DNA of 34,191 nucleotides from Oscillospiraceae bacterium (GCA_017436575.1 JAFSCU010000019.1:1-34191); one strand, 5' to 3'. Positions 1-8,430 are shown, counted from the first letter of the stretch. Notes: a model not told the origin generated them from the sequence alone. A program made the numbers and translations.

Positions 1-82
1 GTACGCTCTCTTTTTTACGAGGTTGAGCTCCCTCTCTCAAAAAAATCTCTTAGATTCCTTCACAAGCTTTTGTTCTTTTCTT

Positions 83-104
83 ATTGTTTAATTTTCAAGG
101 TCCT
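83..104 (-). promoter_or_regulatory. boxA-like antitermination element of an rRNA leader
   Basis: The minus strand carries GGACCTTGAAAATTAAACA in the leader about 30 nt after the proximal promoter. It resembles the TTCTTTGAAAACTAAACA sequence known ahead of 16S in Bacillus rRNA operons, where NusB/NusE load for antitermination. The resemblance is read by eye. It supports an rRNA operon starting just off the left edge. Confidence 0.65.
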
Positions 105-131
105 TGCCGCCCCTTCCGAGACAGCTTTTTA

Positions 132-159
132 ATTATATCACCAATTCGGATTTTGTCAA
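132..159 (-). promoter_or_regulatory. Proximal rRNA-type promoter pointing left
   Basis: On the minus strand a perfect -35 TTGACA (159-154) is followed after 16 bp by a perfect -10 TATAAT (137-132). The transcript would run left out of the window. A double-consensus promoter followed by a GC-rich initial leader and a boxA-like element is what Firmicute rRNA operons show upstream of 16S. The rRNA gene itself lies outside the window, so the assignment is inferred. Confidence 0.8.
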
Positions 160-224
160 GTACTTTTTTCAAATTATTTTTAATTTGTTTTTCGTTTTTG
201 ATCATCTCCGTGTCGGTGAGATAT

Positions 225-253
225 ATATTACACCTTTTTCTTTCTTTTTGCAA
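225..253 (-). promoter_or_regulatory. Middle tandem promoter pointing left
   Basis: Minus-strand -35 TTGCAA (253-248), 17 bp spacer, -10 TAATAT (230-225). It lies about 90 bp upstream of the stronger promoter at 132-159 and points the same way. Tandem promoters are typical of rRNA operons. It lies downstream of sigF on the same strand, so some read-through from spoIIA cannot be excluded. Confidence 0.65.
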
Positions 254-306
254 GTGTTTTTTTAAAAAAATTTCACTTTTTACACTTTTATCAGTTTATG
301 CAGAAT

Positions 307-336
307 ATTATACGCTTTGTTTGTATATTTTGTCGA
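307..336 (-). promoter_or_regulatory. Distal tandem promoter pointing left
   Basis: Minus-strand TCGACA (336-331), 18 bp spacer, TATAAT (312-307). It starts 8 bp beyond the sigF stop codon and would be the third and outermost promoter of the tandem set. No hairpin terminator is evident between the sigF stop and this promoter. Confidence 0.45.
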
Positions 337-343
337 AAAACTT

Positions 344-1024
344 TTATTCCATAAATCGTTTTCTCAATTTTTGTATTATTTTTCGCTCTTTTCTTGATAT
401 CTGGACCTGTGTTTTACCTAACATCTGTGCAGTGACTGATTGGGTATAATTTTTGAAAAATCTTAAATAAATAATTTTCTTTTCTTCTGGATCCAGATCA
501 CTTATAGCATATTTTAGTCCCATCATATTTGTCAGTTCTTCCTCTGCACTTTCGATAGGAATATCAAACTCACTCTGACCGTCTTCATCTTCAAATGCAG
601 CAGTCAACGACATTGGCGGTGTGGCTGCTGATACCGCCTGGGCAATATCCTCTACCGGAACATTCAATTCAAATGCTATTTCTTTCAAAGTAGGTTCCTG
701 GCCCAGCCTTTTTTGTAAAATATCTCTCGCATAATTAATTTTCAAAGATAATTCCTTTACACTGCGGGTAACCTTTACCATACCTCCGTCACGGAACAGC
801 TTTTTGATTTCGCCAAGGATAACCGGTACAGCATAGGTGGAAAACCGCACACCTCTGTCGGTATCAAAAGCATCATAAGCTTTTATCAGTCCCACACAAC
901 CTGCCGCATACATTTCTTCATACTCTATCCCTTTGCCTCGGAAACGATTTGCACATGAATGTACAAGACCAAGATTTGATTCTATAAATTTTTCTCTGGT
1001 TGCGTCTTTAAGACCTAATGACAT
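344..1024 (-). CDS. sigF: Sporulation sigma factor SigF (SpoIIAC)
   Basis: A 226-residue sigma-70 family factor that directs forespore-specific transcription after asymmetric septation. Region 2 spans about residues 17-75 and includes the AAGCVGLIKAYDAFD and FSTYAVPVILGEI stretches. Region 3 occupies roughly 85-135. Region 4 with its helix-turn-helix lies at about 188-224, ending in a basic QKLRKRF tail. It is the third gene of the spoIIA operon, 10 nt after spoIIAB, and is expected to be held inactive by that anti-sigma factor. SigG and SigE are close paralogues, but the position directly after SpoIIAA-SpoIIAB makes SigF the clear choice. Confidence 0.96.
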   Translation of the reverse strand: MSLGLKDATREKFIESNLGLVHSCANRFRGKGIEYEEMYAAGCVGLIKAYDAFDTDRGVRFSTYAVPVILGEIKKLFRDGGMVKVTRSVKELSLKINYARDILQKRLGQEPTLKEIAFELNVPVEDIAQAVSAATPPMSLTAAFEDEDGQSEFDIPIESAEEELTNMMGLKYAISDLDPEEKKIIYLRFFKNYTQSVTAQMLGKTQVQISRKERKIIQKLRKRFME

Positions 1025-1034
1025 AATTATATAC

Positions 1035-1457
1035 CTAACCTATTTTTTTAGTCATAACAACCCTTGTGCCTTTATCTTGCTTTGAATAAACCTTTACTTT
1101 ATCCATAAAAGAAAGCATCACCGCAAAACCAAGCCCAGCTCTTTCACTTTTAGAATCAGTTGTGAACATAGGCTGCATAGCCTGGGAAATATCCGCTATG
1201 CCCACACCATTATCCTTTACTGTGATTGTAAGAGTATCATTTTTCAATCTGGCTGTTATGTACACGATACCTGTAGTGTCCGGATAGGCGTGGACCACGC
1301 AGTTTGTCACCGCTTCACTTACTGCAGTCTTTATATCGTTCAGCTGTTCTATGGTAGGGTCAAACTGCATACAGAAAGCCGCTACTGTCATACGGGCAAA
1401 AGCTTCGTTTACTGAACGGGATGGAAAAGAAATTCTGAAATAATTTTCGTTTTTCAT
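1035..1457 (-). CDS. spoIIAB: Anti-sigma F factor / serine kinase SpoIIAB
   Basis: A 140-residue GHKL-fold kinase that binds and inhibits SigF and phosphorylates SpoIIAA using ATP. Visible motifs are the N-box around residues 46-58 (VSEAVTNCVVHAY), the G1 box DNGVGI at 82-87, and the G2 box GLGFAV at about 108-113. The length matches the family. It sits between spoIIAA (12 nt upstream) and sigF (10 nt downstream), the standard spoIIA order, so co-transcription is expected. The related RsbW of the stress pathway is excluded by the sporulation context. Confidence 0.96.
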   Translation of the reverse strand: MKNENYFRISFPSRSVNEAFARMTVAAFCMQFDPTIEQLNDIKTAVSEAVTNCVVHAYPDTTGIVYITARLKNDTLTITVKDNGVGIADISQAMQPMFTTDSKSERAGLGFAVMLSFMDKVKVYSKQDKGTRVVMTKKIG

Positions 1458-1469
1458 AGTGTCACCTGT

Positions 1470-1781
1470 CTATATATTTGAATTCTGAATAGTTTTTATT
1501 CCGGCAAGGGAAAGAATTTTGCTCATCTGCCTGTCCACATTTTCCACATACAAAGTTGCACCGCAGTCTGTACAGAAACGAGAGCGCGCCAGCACCAGAC
1601 CAACGCCGGATGAATCCATAAAAGTAACTGCGGAAAAATCCATAACAACCAGTCTGGGCATATATTTCAGAATCCGGTTGTCTATTTCACCTCTGACCTG
1701 CCGCGCTCCGTGATGGTCTATTTCACCACAAAGCAGTACAGTCAGTTTTGATTTGTCCTGTATAAACTCTGCTTTTACCAT
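1470..1781 (-). CDS. spoIIAA: Anti-anti-sigma F factor SpoIIAA
   Basis: A 103-residue STAS-domain protein that, when dephosphorylated by SpoIIE, displaces SigF from SpoIIAB. The phosphoacceptor segment MDSSGVG is at residues 55-61, with Ser58 the expected target by alignment with the Bacillus protein. The GEIDHHGA stretch near residue 19 is typical of SpoIIAA. The start ATG has a GGAGAG ribosome binding site. It is first in the operon. The leader upstream holds a perfect inverted repeat, described separately. Confidence 0.95.
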   Translation of the reverse strand: MVKAEFIQDKSKLTVLLCGEIDHHGARQVRGEIDNRILKYMPRLVVMDFSAVTFMDSSGVGLVLARSRFCTDCGATLYVENVDRQMSKILSLAGIKTIQNSNI

Positions 1782-1808
1782 AATCTCTCCTTGATAGCTT
1801 GTCCTTCA

Positions 1809-1830
1809 GGTACAATGTGAGAATTGTACC
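1809..1830. promoter_or_regulatory. Perfect inverted repeat in the spoIIA leader
   Basis: GGTACAAT, six bases, then ATTGTACC: an 8-bp perfect dyad beginning 28 bp upstream of the spoIIAA start codon. The AT-rich stretch farther upstream (1841-1885) contains TATATT-like -10 candidates, so the dyad would lie in the 5' untranslated region or just after the start site. It could be an operator or an RNA hairpin. It has no T tract, so it is unlikely to be a terminator. Confidence 0.5.
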
Positions 1831-1912
1831 CCCGGTAAGTAATATTTAAAAAGTATATATAATATATTAATATATCTTAAATAAAAAAATTGTCGGTTGT
1901 TGTATGGGAAAG

Positions 1913-1941
1913 AAAAAACACTGCACGTTTTAAGTGCAGTG
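1913..1941 (-). terminator. Terminator after the folC operon
   Basis: An 8-bp stem CACTGCAC/GTGCAGTG with a 7-nt loop is followed on the minus strand by six Ts. It lies just past the stop codon of the 169-residue membrane protein gene and separates that operon from spoIIA. Confidence 0.85.
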
Positions 1942-1951
1942 CTTGATTATT

Positions 1952-2461
1952 TTATTGTAACTCACCATACAGTTTTATAACAGACGCTATAGTTTCAAAA
2001 TCACCATTGTTCAAAGTGATATTTATTATTTTTCCTGTTTCAGGTGAATGACAGCGCATAATATTATCTCTGTCTGTAAGTATATAGCTGTAAAAATCAT
2101 TATCAACATTAAACTCTATATAAACCTTGCTCATACCTGTGATATGAGTCAATATATTTCCATATCCACTGATACGTTTTCGTGATTTGATTTTATCCAG
2201 ATGCTCCAGCACAGATATTATATCGGGCTCTTTGATATCACCTTTAACTATATAAACATTATCCACATAGTAAACACCTGCATCTCCTCTGTCTTCTGTA
2301 ACACTTTCGGAATAATAAAATGTTATTTCTCCTTCCACCTGTTTTAACTTCAAGTTGTCTGATAAAGGTTTTCGATTAAAAAACCAAATAAAATTTACAA
2401 CCAAAATCAATACAAGTCCATACATTATTATGTTGGTTGCAGGAATATATCTTTTATCCAC
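1952..2461 (-). CDS. Hypothetical single-pass membrane protein
   Basis: 169 residues with a short basic N-terminus, one hydrophobic segment at about residues 11-28 (IIMYGLVLILVVNFIWFF), then a soluble domain of about 135 residues, probably outside the membrane. No known family is recognised. The start is a GTG, chosen because AAAGGAG lies six bases before it; that ribosome binding site overlaps the folC stop codon, so translation is probably coupled. It is last in the acetyltransferase-folC operon and is followed by a terminator. The position downstream of sigF's operon partner genes may be incidental. Confidence 0.75.
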   Translation of the reverse strand: MDKRYIPATNIIMYGLVLILVVNFIWFFNRKPLSDNLKLKQVEGEITFYYSESVTEDRGDAGVYYVDNVYIVKGDIKEPDIISVLEHLDKIKSRKRISGYGNILTHITGMSKVYIEFNVDNDFYSYILTDRDNIMRCHSPETGKIINITLNNGDFETIASVIKLYGELQ

Positions 2462-2472
2462 AATAGTCTCCT

Positions 2473-3744
2473 TTATTTTTGCAACAAGTGATTTCTTGCG
2501 TCAGCTGCAAGATAAAGAGAGCCAAACACCAGAAGACCGCTGCCCGGAGTTTCCATGGCCATATCAATAGCTGATTCCACACTGTCAGCAGTGTGCACAT
2601 CTTTGAAATATGGGCGAGCCATATCTGCCAATTGCTGTGGAGTAAGGGCACGGGCACCATAAAGAGGAACTGTGTATAACACATCTATATATGGTGTCAT
2701 CATCTGTATAATTTTTTCAGGTTCTTTATCTGAAAGTGATGCCCATACGGCAGTAAGGCCTGTAATGTTGTTTTCTTTAAGAACATTTAACAGCGCTGTT
2801 ACACCGTCCACATTATGGCCACCGTCAAGGATAATCAAAGGCTCCTGTCTGATAACTTCAATTCTTGCAGGGAATTTTGTATTTTCAATACCTTTTACAA
2901 TATCTTCATCAGAAATATCAAAACCAAAATTTCGCAGCTGTTTCATAGCCTCGATAACAACTGTGGCGTTATAGCTTTGGTGTTTGCCGGTAAAGGCCTG
3001 TGTGATTTTTTTGCCGTCATATTCCAGAGTTGACTGCATAAAACCTGTTACAGTTGTTTTTATATCATTTATATCCGGCAGAACAAATGGTGCATTTTTA
3101 CCATCGGCAACTGCTTTAATTGTTTCAAGTGCAGAGGCTTCCTGTGCAGGATAGCAAACAATCGGTCTGCCCTGCTTGATAATGCCTGCTTTCTGATATG
3201 CGATTTCAGAAAGAGTGTTGCCCAGAATATTTGTATGGTCAAAACTGATATTCATAATACAGGACACCAGACTGTCTTTGATAACATTAGTGCTGTCCAG
3301 AAGACCGCCAATGCCAACTTCAAGAACAACTATATCACAGTTTTCCTGATTGTAGTAATAAAAAGCAAGGGCTGTTACTATTTCAAATTCCAGCAGTTCC
3401 AAACTATCTTCTGCCAGAATTTTTTCCTGGTAGAATTTGATTTTTTCGGTGATTTCTGCCAGTTTGTCCTTTGGGATATACTGCCCGTTTATCTGAAAAC
3501 GCTCTGTAAATTCCACCACAAAAGGTGAAACATTAAGGCCCACTTTATAGCCTGCAGTTTTCAGCACATTGGCAGACATAGCCGCACAGCTGCCCTTGCC
3601 ATTTGTGCCGGCAATATGGACAAACTTCAGATTGTCCTGCGGATTGCCCAGGTAATCCAATAGCTTTCGCATAGCTTTATGGTTATCGGTATTTTTAAAT
3701 CTTGGACGTGAATGGATATAGTCAACAGCTTGCTGATAGGTCAT
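2473..3744 (-). CDS. folC: Folylpolyglutamate synthase / dihydrofolate synthase FolC
   Basis: 423 residues, the usual FolC length. It is a cytoplasmic Mur-ligase-superfamily enzyme that adds glutamate to dihydropteroate and folates using ATP. The P-loop GTNGKGS is at residues 46-52, VGIGGLLDSTN carries the metal-site region near 142-152, and the LDGGHN segment near residue 307 matches the C-terminal domain entry motif. ATG is preceded by AAAGGAG. It is the middle gene of a three-gene operon. Whether it has both synthase activities cannot be told from motifs. Confidence 0.95.
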   Translation of the reverse strand: MTYQQAVDYIHSRPRFKNTDNHKAMRKLLDYLGNPQDNLKFVHIAGTNGKGSCAAMSANVLKTAGYKVGLNVSPFVVEFTERFQINGQYIPKDKLAEITEKIKFYQEKILAEDSLELLEFEIVTALAFYYYNQENCDIVVLEVGIGGLLDSTNVIKDSLVSCIMNISFDHTNILGNTLSEIAYQKAGIIKQGRPIVCYPAQEASALETIKAVADGKNAPFVLPDINDIKTTVTGFMQSTLEYDGKKITQAFTGKHQSYNATVVIEAMKQLRNFGFDISDEDIVKGIENTKFPARIEVIRQEPLIILDGGHNVDGVTALLNVLKENNITGLTAVWASLSDKEPEKIIQMMTPYIDVLYTVPLYGARALTPQQLADMARPYFKDVHTADSVESAIDMAMETPGSGLLVFGSLYLAADARNHLLQK

Positions 3745-3768
3745 AATATATCTCCTTTACTACATCTG

Positions 3769-4323
3769 TTATTTATTGGGATTATCAAGTATATGATATC
3801 TTGCCGCGCGGGTGCTGCCGTCTGTCAGTTTTCTCACTTTTTCAAGCACAAAACGGAAACCGCATTTTTCCATAACTCTGGCAGACTGTCTGTTCTGTGG
3901 AGAACAGCTGCACAGCAGATAGTCACAGCCCGCTGTTTCAAAGCAATAATTGATTACCGCTTTAACAGCTTCCGGCATAAGACCCTGACCCCAGTAATCT
4001 TTGCTGAGAACATAGCCTATTTCTCTGCCGGTCATATTATCATAGCCATCAATTTCAGTGCTTAATTTTTCTATACCAACCGAGCCTATTGCTTTGTTGT
4101 TTTCTTTCAGCACAACAGCAAAAGTTTTTCTGCCTTCAATAAACATTTTCAATATAGTTGCAGATTCTTCAAGAGACTTATGGGGTTGCCAGCCGGCCAT
4201 CTGTCCCACACCGTCAACACTGGCATATTCAAAGAAATCATTAAGGTCGCATTCTTTCCACTCTCTCAAAATAAGCCTGTCTGTTTCGAGGCAGACATTT
4301 TTAAGGTCAACTGCAGCATTCAT
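3769..4323 (-). CDS. GNAT acetyltransferase, RimJ/RimL type
   Basis: 184 residues. The N-terminal ETDRLILREW stretch (about 13-22) and the acetyl-CoA binding region GREIGYVLSKDYWGQGLMPEAV (about 102-123) are characteristic of RimJ/RimL-like N-acetyltransferases. These modify ribosomal protein N-termini or small molecules; the substrate here is unknown. It starts at an ATG with ACGGAGAGAG upstream and is first in the operon with folC, 24 nt apart. A TATAAT element is present upstream on the minus strand near 4357-4362. Confidence 0.85.
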   Translation of the reverse strand: MNAAVDLKNVCLETDRLILREWKECDLNDFFEYASVDGVGQMAGWQPHKSLEESATILKMFIEGRKTFAVVLKENNKAIGSVGIEKLSTEIDGYDNMTGREIGYVLSKDYWGQGLMPEAVKAVINYCFETAGCDYLLCSCSPQNRQSARVMEKCGFRFVLEKVRKLTDGSTRAARYHILDNPNK

Positions 4324-4443
4324 AGTACTCTCTCCGTAAAAGTATTTTATATTTATATATTATACTATAAATAAACCGCAGTTACCAGCTGTATAATATA
4401 TGATATTTTTATGAAATTTTAAGCATCGACACTATTATTATGG

Positions 4444-4449
4444 TATAAT
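4444..4449 (+). promoter_or_regulatory. Extended -10 promoter for the lipoprotein gene
   Basis: TGGTATAAT: a perfect -10 with the TGn extension, about 40 bp before the lipoprotein start codon. No good -35 is seen at the usual spacing, which is compatible with an extended -10 promoter. Confidence 0.55.
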
Positions 4450-4487
4450 ATTATCAAAAAAGATAGCCGACAGAAAGAGGTGTTATT

Positions 4488-5450
4488 ATGAAAAAACTTA
4501 TTGCTGTTATACTTGCCGTGATTATGTGTTTTTCTTTTGTCAGCTGCAGCGAGGAACAGGCAGAAAACACACTGTATAAAACAATATCAATAGTTCAGAA
4601 CAACAACCGCAACAGAATGACTGCAGAAGATGAAAACTACATCTATTTTTATAATGAAAATGAAATACTCAAAATGTCCAAGGCAGATAACTCGGTTGAA
4701 ACTGTATATGCTTTTGAGGGCGATAATTATATTGTGATTGAATGTATCGAATATTTTGATGGTGCCGTATATATGATTGGCTTTGGAAAAGAAGCATCCA
4801 TGGGTATGCTGTTGGCCACTGTAAAAACAGACGGCACAGGCATGAAAACAGTCAGTCTTGGTAATACCGGCTATATGCCAAACTTTTATACCTATGATAA
4901 CACTCTTTATCTGGGTAAAAATACACTGAACCCGGATACACTGGAACTTGAGCCAGAAGATATCAGTATAGATTATCTGACCAAAACTGCAGACGGCACA
5001 GTATTCGAGAAAAAGCTTGAAGGTCAGTATGGCAGACTTTACAAAACAGACCCAAGCGGAAATACACAGCTGTTTTTACATAATGACAAAAGCGTATTTA
5101 TGCAACATGTAACCGATTATTATGTTTTCTATGTGCTTGTTGACCCGGCTGCATTTGAAAAGTTTGAACTTTACCGTTGTGATGCAGACGGAAATAACGA
5201 AACATTTATAAGAGAAATTTCTCTTGAAAAAATCAGGGAAATACACCATGACAACAAATATCTGTATGTAGGCGAATTTGAAGGACCTATATGGAAAATC
5301 AATAAAGAAACTTTGGAAACAACCGATGTTTCCACAATAGAAGATATTGATTATACCTGGCAGGAAGTGAACAATGAAAAATTTTTCTACTGCCGTGGTG
5401 GCGAATGCTACTATATAGATACAATTACAGGTGAAAAAGTGGAATTTTAA
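4488..5450 (+). CDS. Lipoprotein with DUF5050-like beta-propeller repeats
   Basis: 320 residues. A lysine-rich start, hydrophobic core and lipobox FVSC (Cys20) mark a type II signal peptide, so the mature protein is lipid-anchored outside the cell. The rest contains repeated Y/F-rich strands such as NYIYFYNEN, NTLYLGKN, NKYLYVGEFEG and NEKFFYCRGGECYYID, the pattern of DUF5050-type propeller proteins. Their function is unknown. The gene stands alone with its own promoter and a terminator shared with convergent valS. The family call is by pattern only. Confidence 0.82.
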   Translation: MKKLIAVILAVIMCFSFVSCSEEQAENTLYKTISIVQNNNRNRMTAEDENYIYFYNENEILKMSKADNSVETVYAFEGDNYIVIECIEYFDGAVYMIGFGKEASMGMLLATVKTDGTGMKTVSLGNTGYMPNFYTYDNTLYLGKNTLNPDTLELEPEDISIDYLTKTADGTVFEKKLEGQYGRLYKTDPSGNTQLFLHNDKSVFMQHVTDYYVFYVLVDPAAFEKFELYRCDADGNNETFIREISLEKIREIHHDNKYLYVGEFEGPIWKINKETLETTDVSTIEDIDYTWQEVNNEKFFYCRGGECYYIDTITGEKVEF

Positions 5451-5465
5451 ATATACTGCATACAA

Positions 5466-5491
5466 AAAGGCGGAGTTTACACTCCGCCTTT
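5466..5491. terminator. Bidirectional terminator between lipoprotein and valS
   Basis: An 11-bp perfect stem AAAGGCGGAGT/ACTCCGCCTTT with a 4-nt loop. The A and T runs on either side serve both convergent transcripts. Confidence 0.9.
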
Positions 5492-5503
5492 AATGTTATT
5501 AAA

Positions 5504-8131
5504 TTAGTTCAGTGCTTCAAGGCTTTCAAGAATTTTTGCCTTTTTGTTGTTTGCATTTTCCAGTTTTGCTTTTTCCTGTTCAACAACAGCCTGTGGAGCT
5601 TTTGCCATAAAGCCTGCGTTGTTCAGTTTGCCGGAAATAATCTTGATATCCTTTTCAACTGCTGCCAGTTCTTTGTTCAGACGGGCAGTTTCTTTTTCTT
5701 TGTCAACAAGGTCGCCTGTAGGGATAAATGCACGGGCACCTTCAACAACAATCTGTGAATACAGTTTTGCATCGCCTTCAAATTTTTCCACAATCTGTGT
5801 TTCTTTGGAGAATGCAAATTTTTCCACAAATACAAGACCCTGCTGGAAATCGTCACCGTGAGGTGTTTCGATAATCAGATGTGTTTTGTTTGTTGGGTGT
5901 GCACCCAGCTGTGCACGCAGAGCTCTGATTTCTTTTGCAAGGGCGAAAATTCTGTCCAGAGATTTTTCTTCTTTTTCAAAGTTCAGCTCTTCTGTGTATT
6001 CAGGCCATGCACTTACCATAATGCTGCCTTCGTTGTTTGGCAGTGCCTGGTAAATTTCTTCAGTGATAAATGGCATAAATGGGTGCAGCAGTTTCAGTGC
6101 GCCGTTCATTACATAAACAAGAACACGGAGAACATTGTGTTTTGTTTCAATATCATCAGAGTTAAGTCTTGTTTTTGCAATTTCGATATATCTGTCACAA
6201 ATCTGGTCCCAGATAAAATCATAAGCTTTCTGTGCAGCAAGACCCTGATCAAAGTTTTCCAGATTTTCTGTTGCAGCTTTTGCTGTGTTGTTCAGCGCTG
6301 ACAGAATCCATTTATCTTCCTGTTCCAGTTTTTCAGGCAGACCTGCTGGAATTTCACCGTCAATGTTCATCAGGATGAAACGTGCGGCGTTCCACAGTTT
6401 GTTTGCAAAGTTTCTGGATGCTTTTACTTTTTCGTCGGAGTAACGTGTATCGTTACCTGCGGAAGAACCTGTAGCCAATGTGTAACGCAGAGCGTCAGCA
6501 CCGTACTGGTCGATAACTTCCAGTGGGTCGATGCCGTTGCCCAGGGATTTAGACATTTTAACACCGTTTGCATCACGAACAATACCGTGGATAAGAACAG
6601 TGTCAAATGGTGTTTTACCCATATGTTCAACACCGGAGAAAATCATTCTTGCAACCCAGAAGAAGATGATGTCATAACCTGTTACCAGTGTGCTGGTTGG
6701 GTAGAAGAATTTCAGGTCTTCGCTGTCTTCATTTGGCCAGCCCAGTGTGGAGAATGGCCACAGTGCAGATGAGAACCATGTGTCAAGAGTATCTTCGTCC
6801 TGTACCAGATGTGTACAGCCGCATTTTGGACAAACTGTTGGTTCTTCTTTTGCTACAATGATTTCGCCACATTCCTGGCAGTACCAGGCTGGAATTCGGT
6901 GACCCCACCACAGCTGACGGGAAATACACCAGTCTTTGATGTTTTCCATCCAGTGGAAATAGATTTTATCAAAACGTTCAGGAACGAATTTTGTTTCGCC
7001 GCTGCGAACTGCTTCGATAGCTGGTTTTGCCAGAGGTTCCATTTTAACAAACCACTGTTTTGAAATCATTGGTTCGATTGTATTGTGACAACGGTAGCAA
7101 GTGCCAACATTGTGTTTGTATGGTTCTACTTTTACAAGGTAGCCCTGTTCTTCCAGGTCTTTTACGATAGCTTTTCTGGCTGCAAAGCGGTCCATACCTG
7201 CATATTTGCCTGTATCTTCTGCCATTGTAGCATCATCGTTCATACATTTGATGATTTCCAGGCCGTGACGTGAACCAACTTCAAAGTCGTTAGGGTCGTG
7301 GGCAGGTGTCATTTTAACTGCGCCGGAGCCGAACTCTTTTTCTACATAGCTGTCTGCAAAGATTGGCAGTTCTCTGCCTACCAGCGGCAGAATTGCGAAT
7401 TTGCCGATAAGATGTGTGTATCTTTCATCATCTGGAGCTACACAGATACCGCTGTCGCCCAGCATTGTTTCAGGGCGGGTTGTTGCAACTGTGATAAATT
7501 CATCACTGTCTTTGATTGGGTAACGGATATGCCACAGGCTGCCGTCCTGTTCTTCAAATTCAACTTCAGCGTCAGAAATTGAAGTAAGACAGTGTGGGCA
7601 CCAGTTAACCAGTCTTTCGCCCTGATAGATAAGGCCTTTATTGTACAGGTTTACAAATACTTCTTTAACTGCTTCGCTGCAGCCTTCGTCCATTGTAAAT
7701 CTTTCTCTGTCCCAGTCACAGGACACGCCCATCTTTTTCAGCTGTTCTACAATGCGGCCTGCATATTTTTCTTTCCAGTCCCATGCTCTTTCCAGGAAAG
7801 CTTCACGGCCAATCATTTCTTTTGTCAGACCTTCTTTAGCCATTGCTTCAACAATTTTAGCTTCTGTAGCAATTGAAGCGTGGTCTGTGCCAGGAACCCA
7901 CAGTGCGCAGTAGCCGGCCATTCTCTTGTAACGGATGAAAATATCCTGCAGAGTGTTGTCCAGTGCGTGACCCATGTGAAGCTGCCCTGTGATGTTTGGT
8001 GGCGGCATCATAATTGTGTAAGGTTTCTTTGTTTTGTCAATTTCTGTGTGGAAATATTTGTTTTCCAGCCACATACTGTAAATCTTGTCTTCAACTCGTT
8101 TAGGATTATAGATTTTTTCCAGTTCTTTCAT
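5504..8131 (-). CDS. valS: Valyl-tRNA synthetase
   Basis: 875 residues, a class Ia aminoacyl-tRNA synthetase that charges tRNA-Val. The HIGH-type motif HMGH lies at residues 52-55 after PPPNITG. A CP1 editing domain follows. Paired cysteines (YCQECGEI and CPKCGCTHL, near 415-445) look like a zinc-binding insertion. KMSKS is at about 525-529. A C-terminal coiled coil (about 810-870) is the tRNA-binding arm. The length fits bacterial ValRS. Expression is controlled by the T-box leader directly upstream. Confidence 0.97.
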   Translation of the reverse strand: MKELEKIYNPKRVEDKIYSMWLENKYFHTEIDKTKKPYTIMMPPPNITGQLHMGHALDNTLQDIFIRYKRMAGYCALWVPGTDHASIATEAKIVEAMAKEGLTKEMIGREAFLERAWDWKEKYAGRIVEQLKKMGVSCDWDRERFTMDEGCSEAVKEVFVNLYNKGLIYQGERLVNWCPHCLTSISDAEVEFEEQDGSLWHIRYPIKDSDEFITVATTRPETMLGDSGICVAPDDERYTHLIGKFAILPLVGRELPIFADSYVEKEFGSGAVKMTPAHDPNDFEVGSRHGLEIIKCMNDDATMAEDTGKYAGMDRFAARKAIVKDLEEQGYLVKVEPYKHNVGTCYRCHNTIEPMISKQWFVKMEPLAKPAIEAVRSGETKFVPERFDKIYFHWMENIKDWCISRQLWWGHRIPAWYCQECGEIIVAKEEPTVCPKCGCTHLVQDEDTLDTWFSSALWPFSTLGWPNEDSEDLKFFYPTSTLVTGYDIIFFWVARMIFSGVEHMGKTPFDTVLIHGIVRDANGVKMSKSLGNGIDPLEVIDQYGADALRYTLATGSSAGNDTRYSDEKVKASRNFANKLWNAARFILMNIDGEIPAGLPEKLEQEDKWILSALNNTAKAATENLENFDQGLAAQKAYDFIWDQICDRYIEIAKTRLNSDDIETKHNVLRVLVYVMNGALKLLHPFMPFITEEIYQALPNNEGSIMVSAWPEYTEELNFEKEEKSLDRIFALAKEIRALRAQLGAHPTNKTHLIIETPHGDDFQQGLVFVEKFAFSKETQIVEKFEGDAKLYSQIVVEGARAFIPTGDLVDKEKETARLNKELAAVEKDIKIISGKLNNAGFMAKAPQAVVEQEKAKLENANNKKAKILESLEALN

Positions 8132-8174
8132 TTGATTTTTCTCCTTTTTCTATTTTCAGGAGCAGTACAAAAAT

Positions 8175-8430
8175 ATAAAAAAATAACCGCCCCACAAAAA
8201 TATGGGACGATTTTATAACCGTGGTACCACCCAAATTGCCCTGTAAAAATACAGAACCCCTTGTTTTTCTTTAACGCAGAAGGTTACGGAAAGGGCTACT
8301 GAAAGTTCACCTAATCAGCTCAAAAGCTACACAATAAAATTTTGCTTGCCGGCTTTCACCTGCCCCGGCTCTCTAAAAAACAAAGATTTTTACTGCCTCT
8401 TTTTCACAGCTTTTAACTATATTTTTTATT
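8175..8430 (-). ncRNA. T-box riboswitch leader of valS
   Basis: The minus strand carries the T-box core GGGTGGTACCACGG (8232-8219), which pairs with the free 3' end of uncharged tRNA. Upstream is stem I, whose base pairs AAAAGCT with AGCTTTT and whose distal part has AGAGAGCCGG and GAAAGCCGG. Downstream is a terminator stem (cgcccca 8188-8194 with tgggacg 8203-8209) followed by TTATTTTTTT. The 3' strand of the presumed specifier loop reads ATTGTGTAGC (8335-8326), containing GTG and GTA valine codons, so valine specificity fits. Uncharged tRNA-Val would stabilise the antiterminator and switch valS on. Confidence 0.92.

Noticed and set aside
84-449. 121-codon open frame on the plus strand
   Set aside because: It runs across the rRNA-type leader, the tandem promoters and the antisense of the sigF end; composition is that of AT-rich noncoding DNA.
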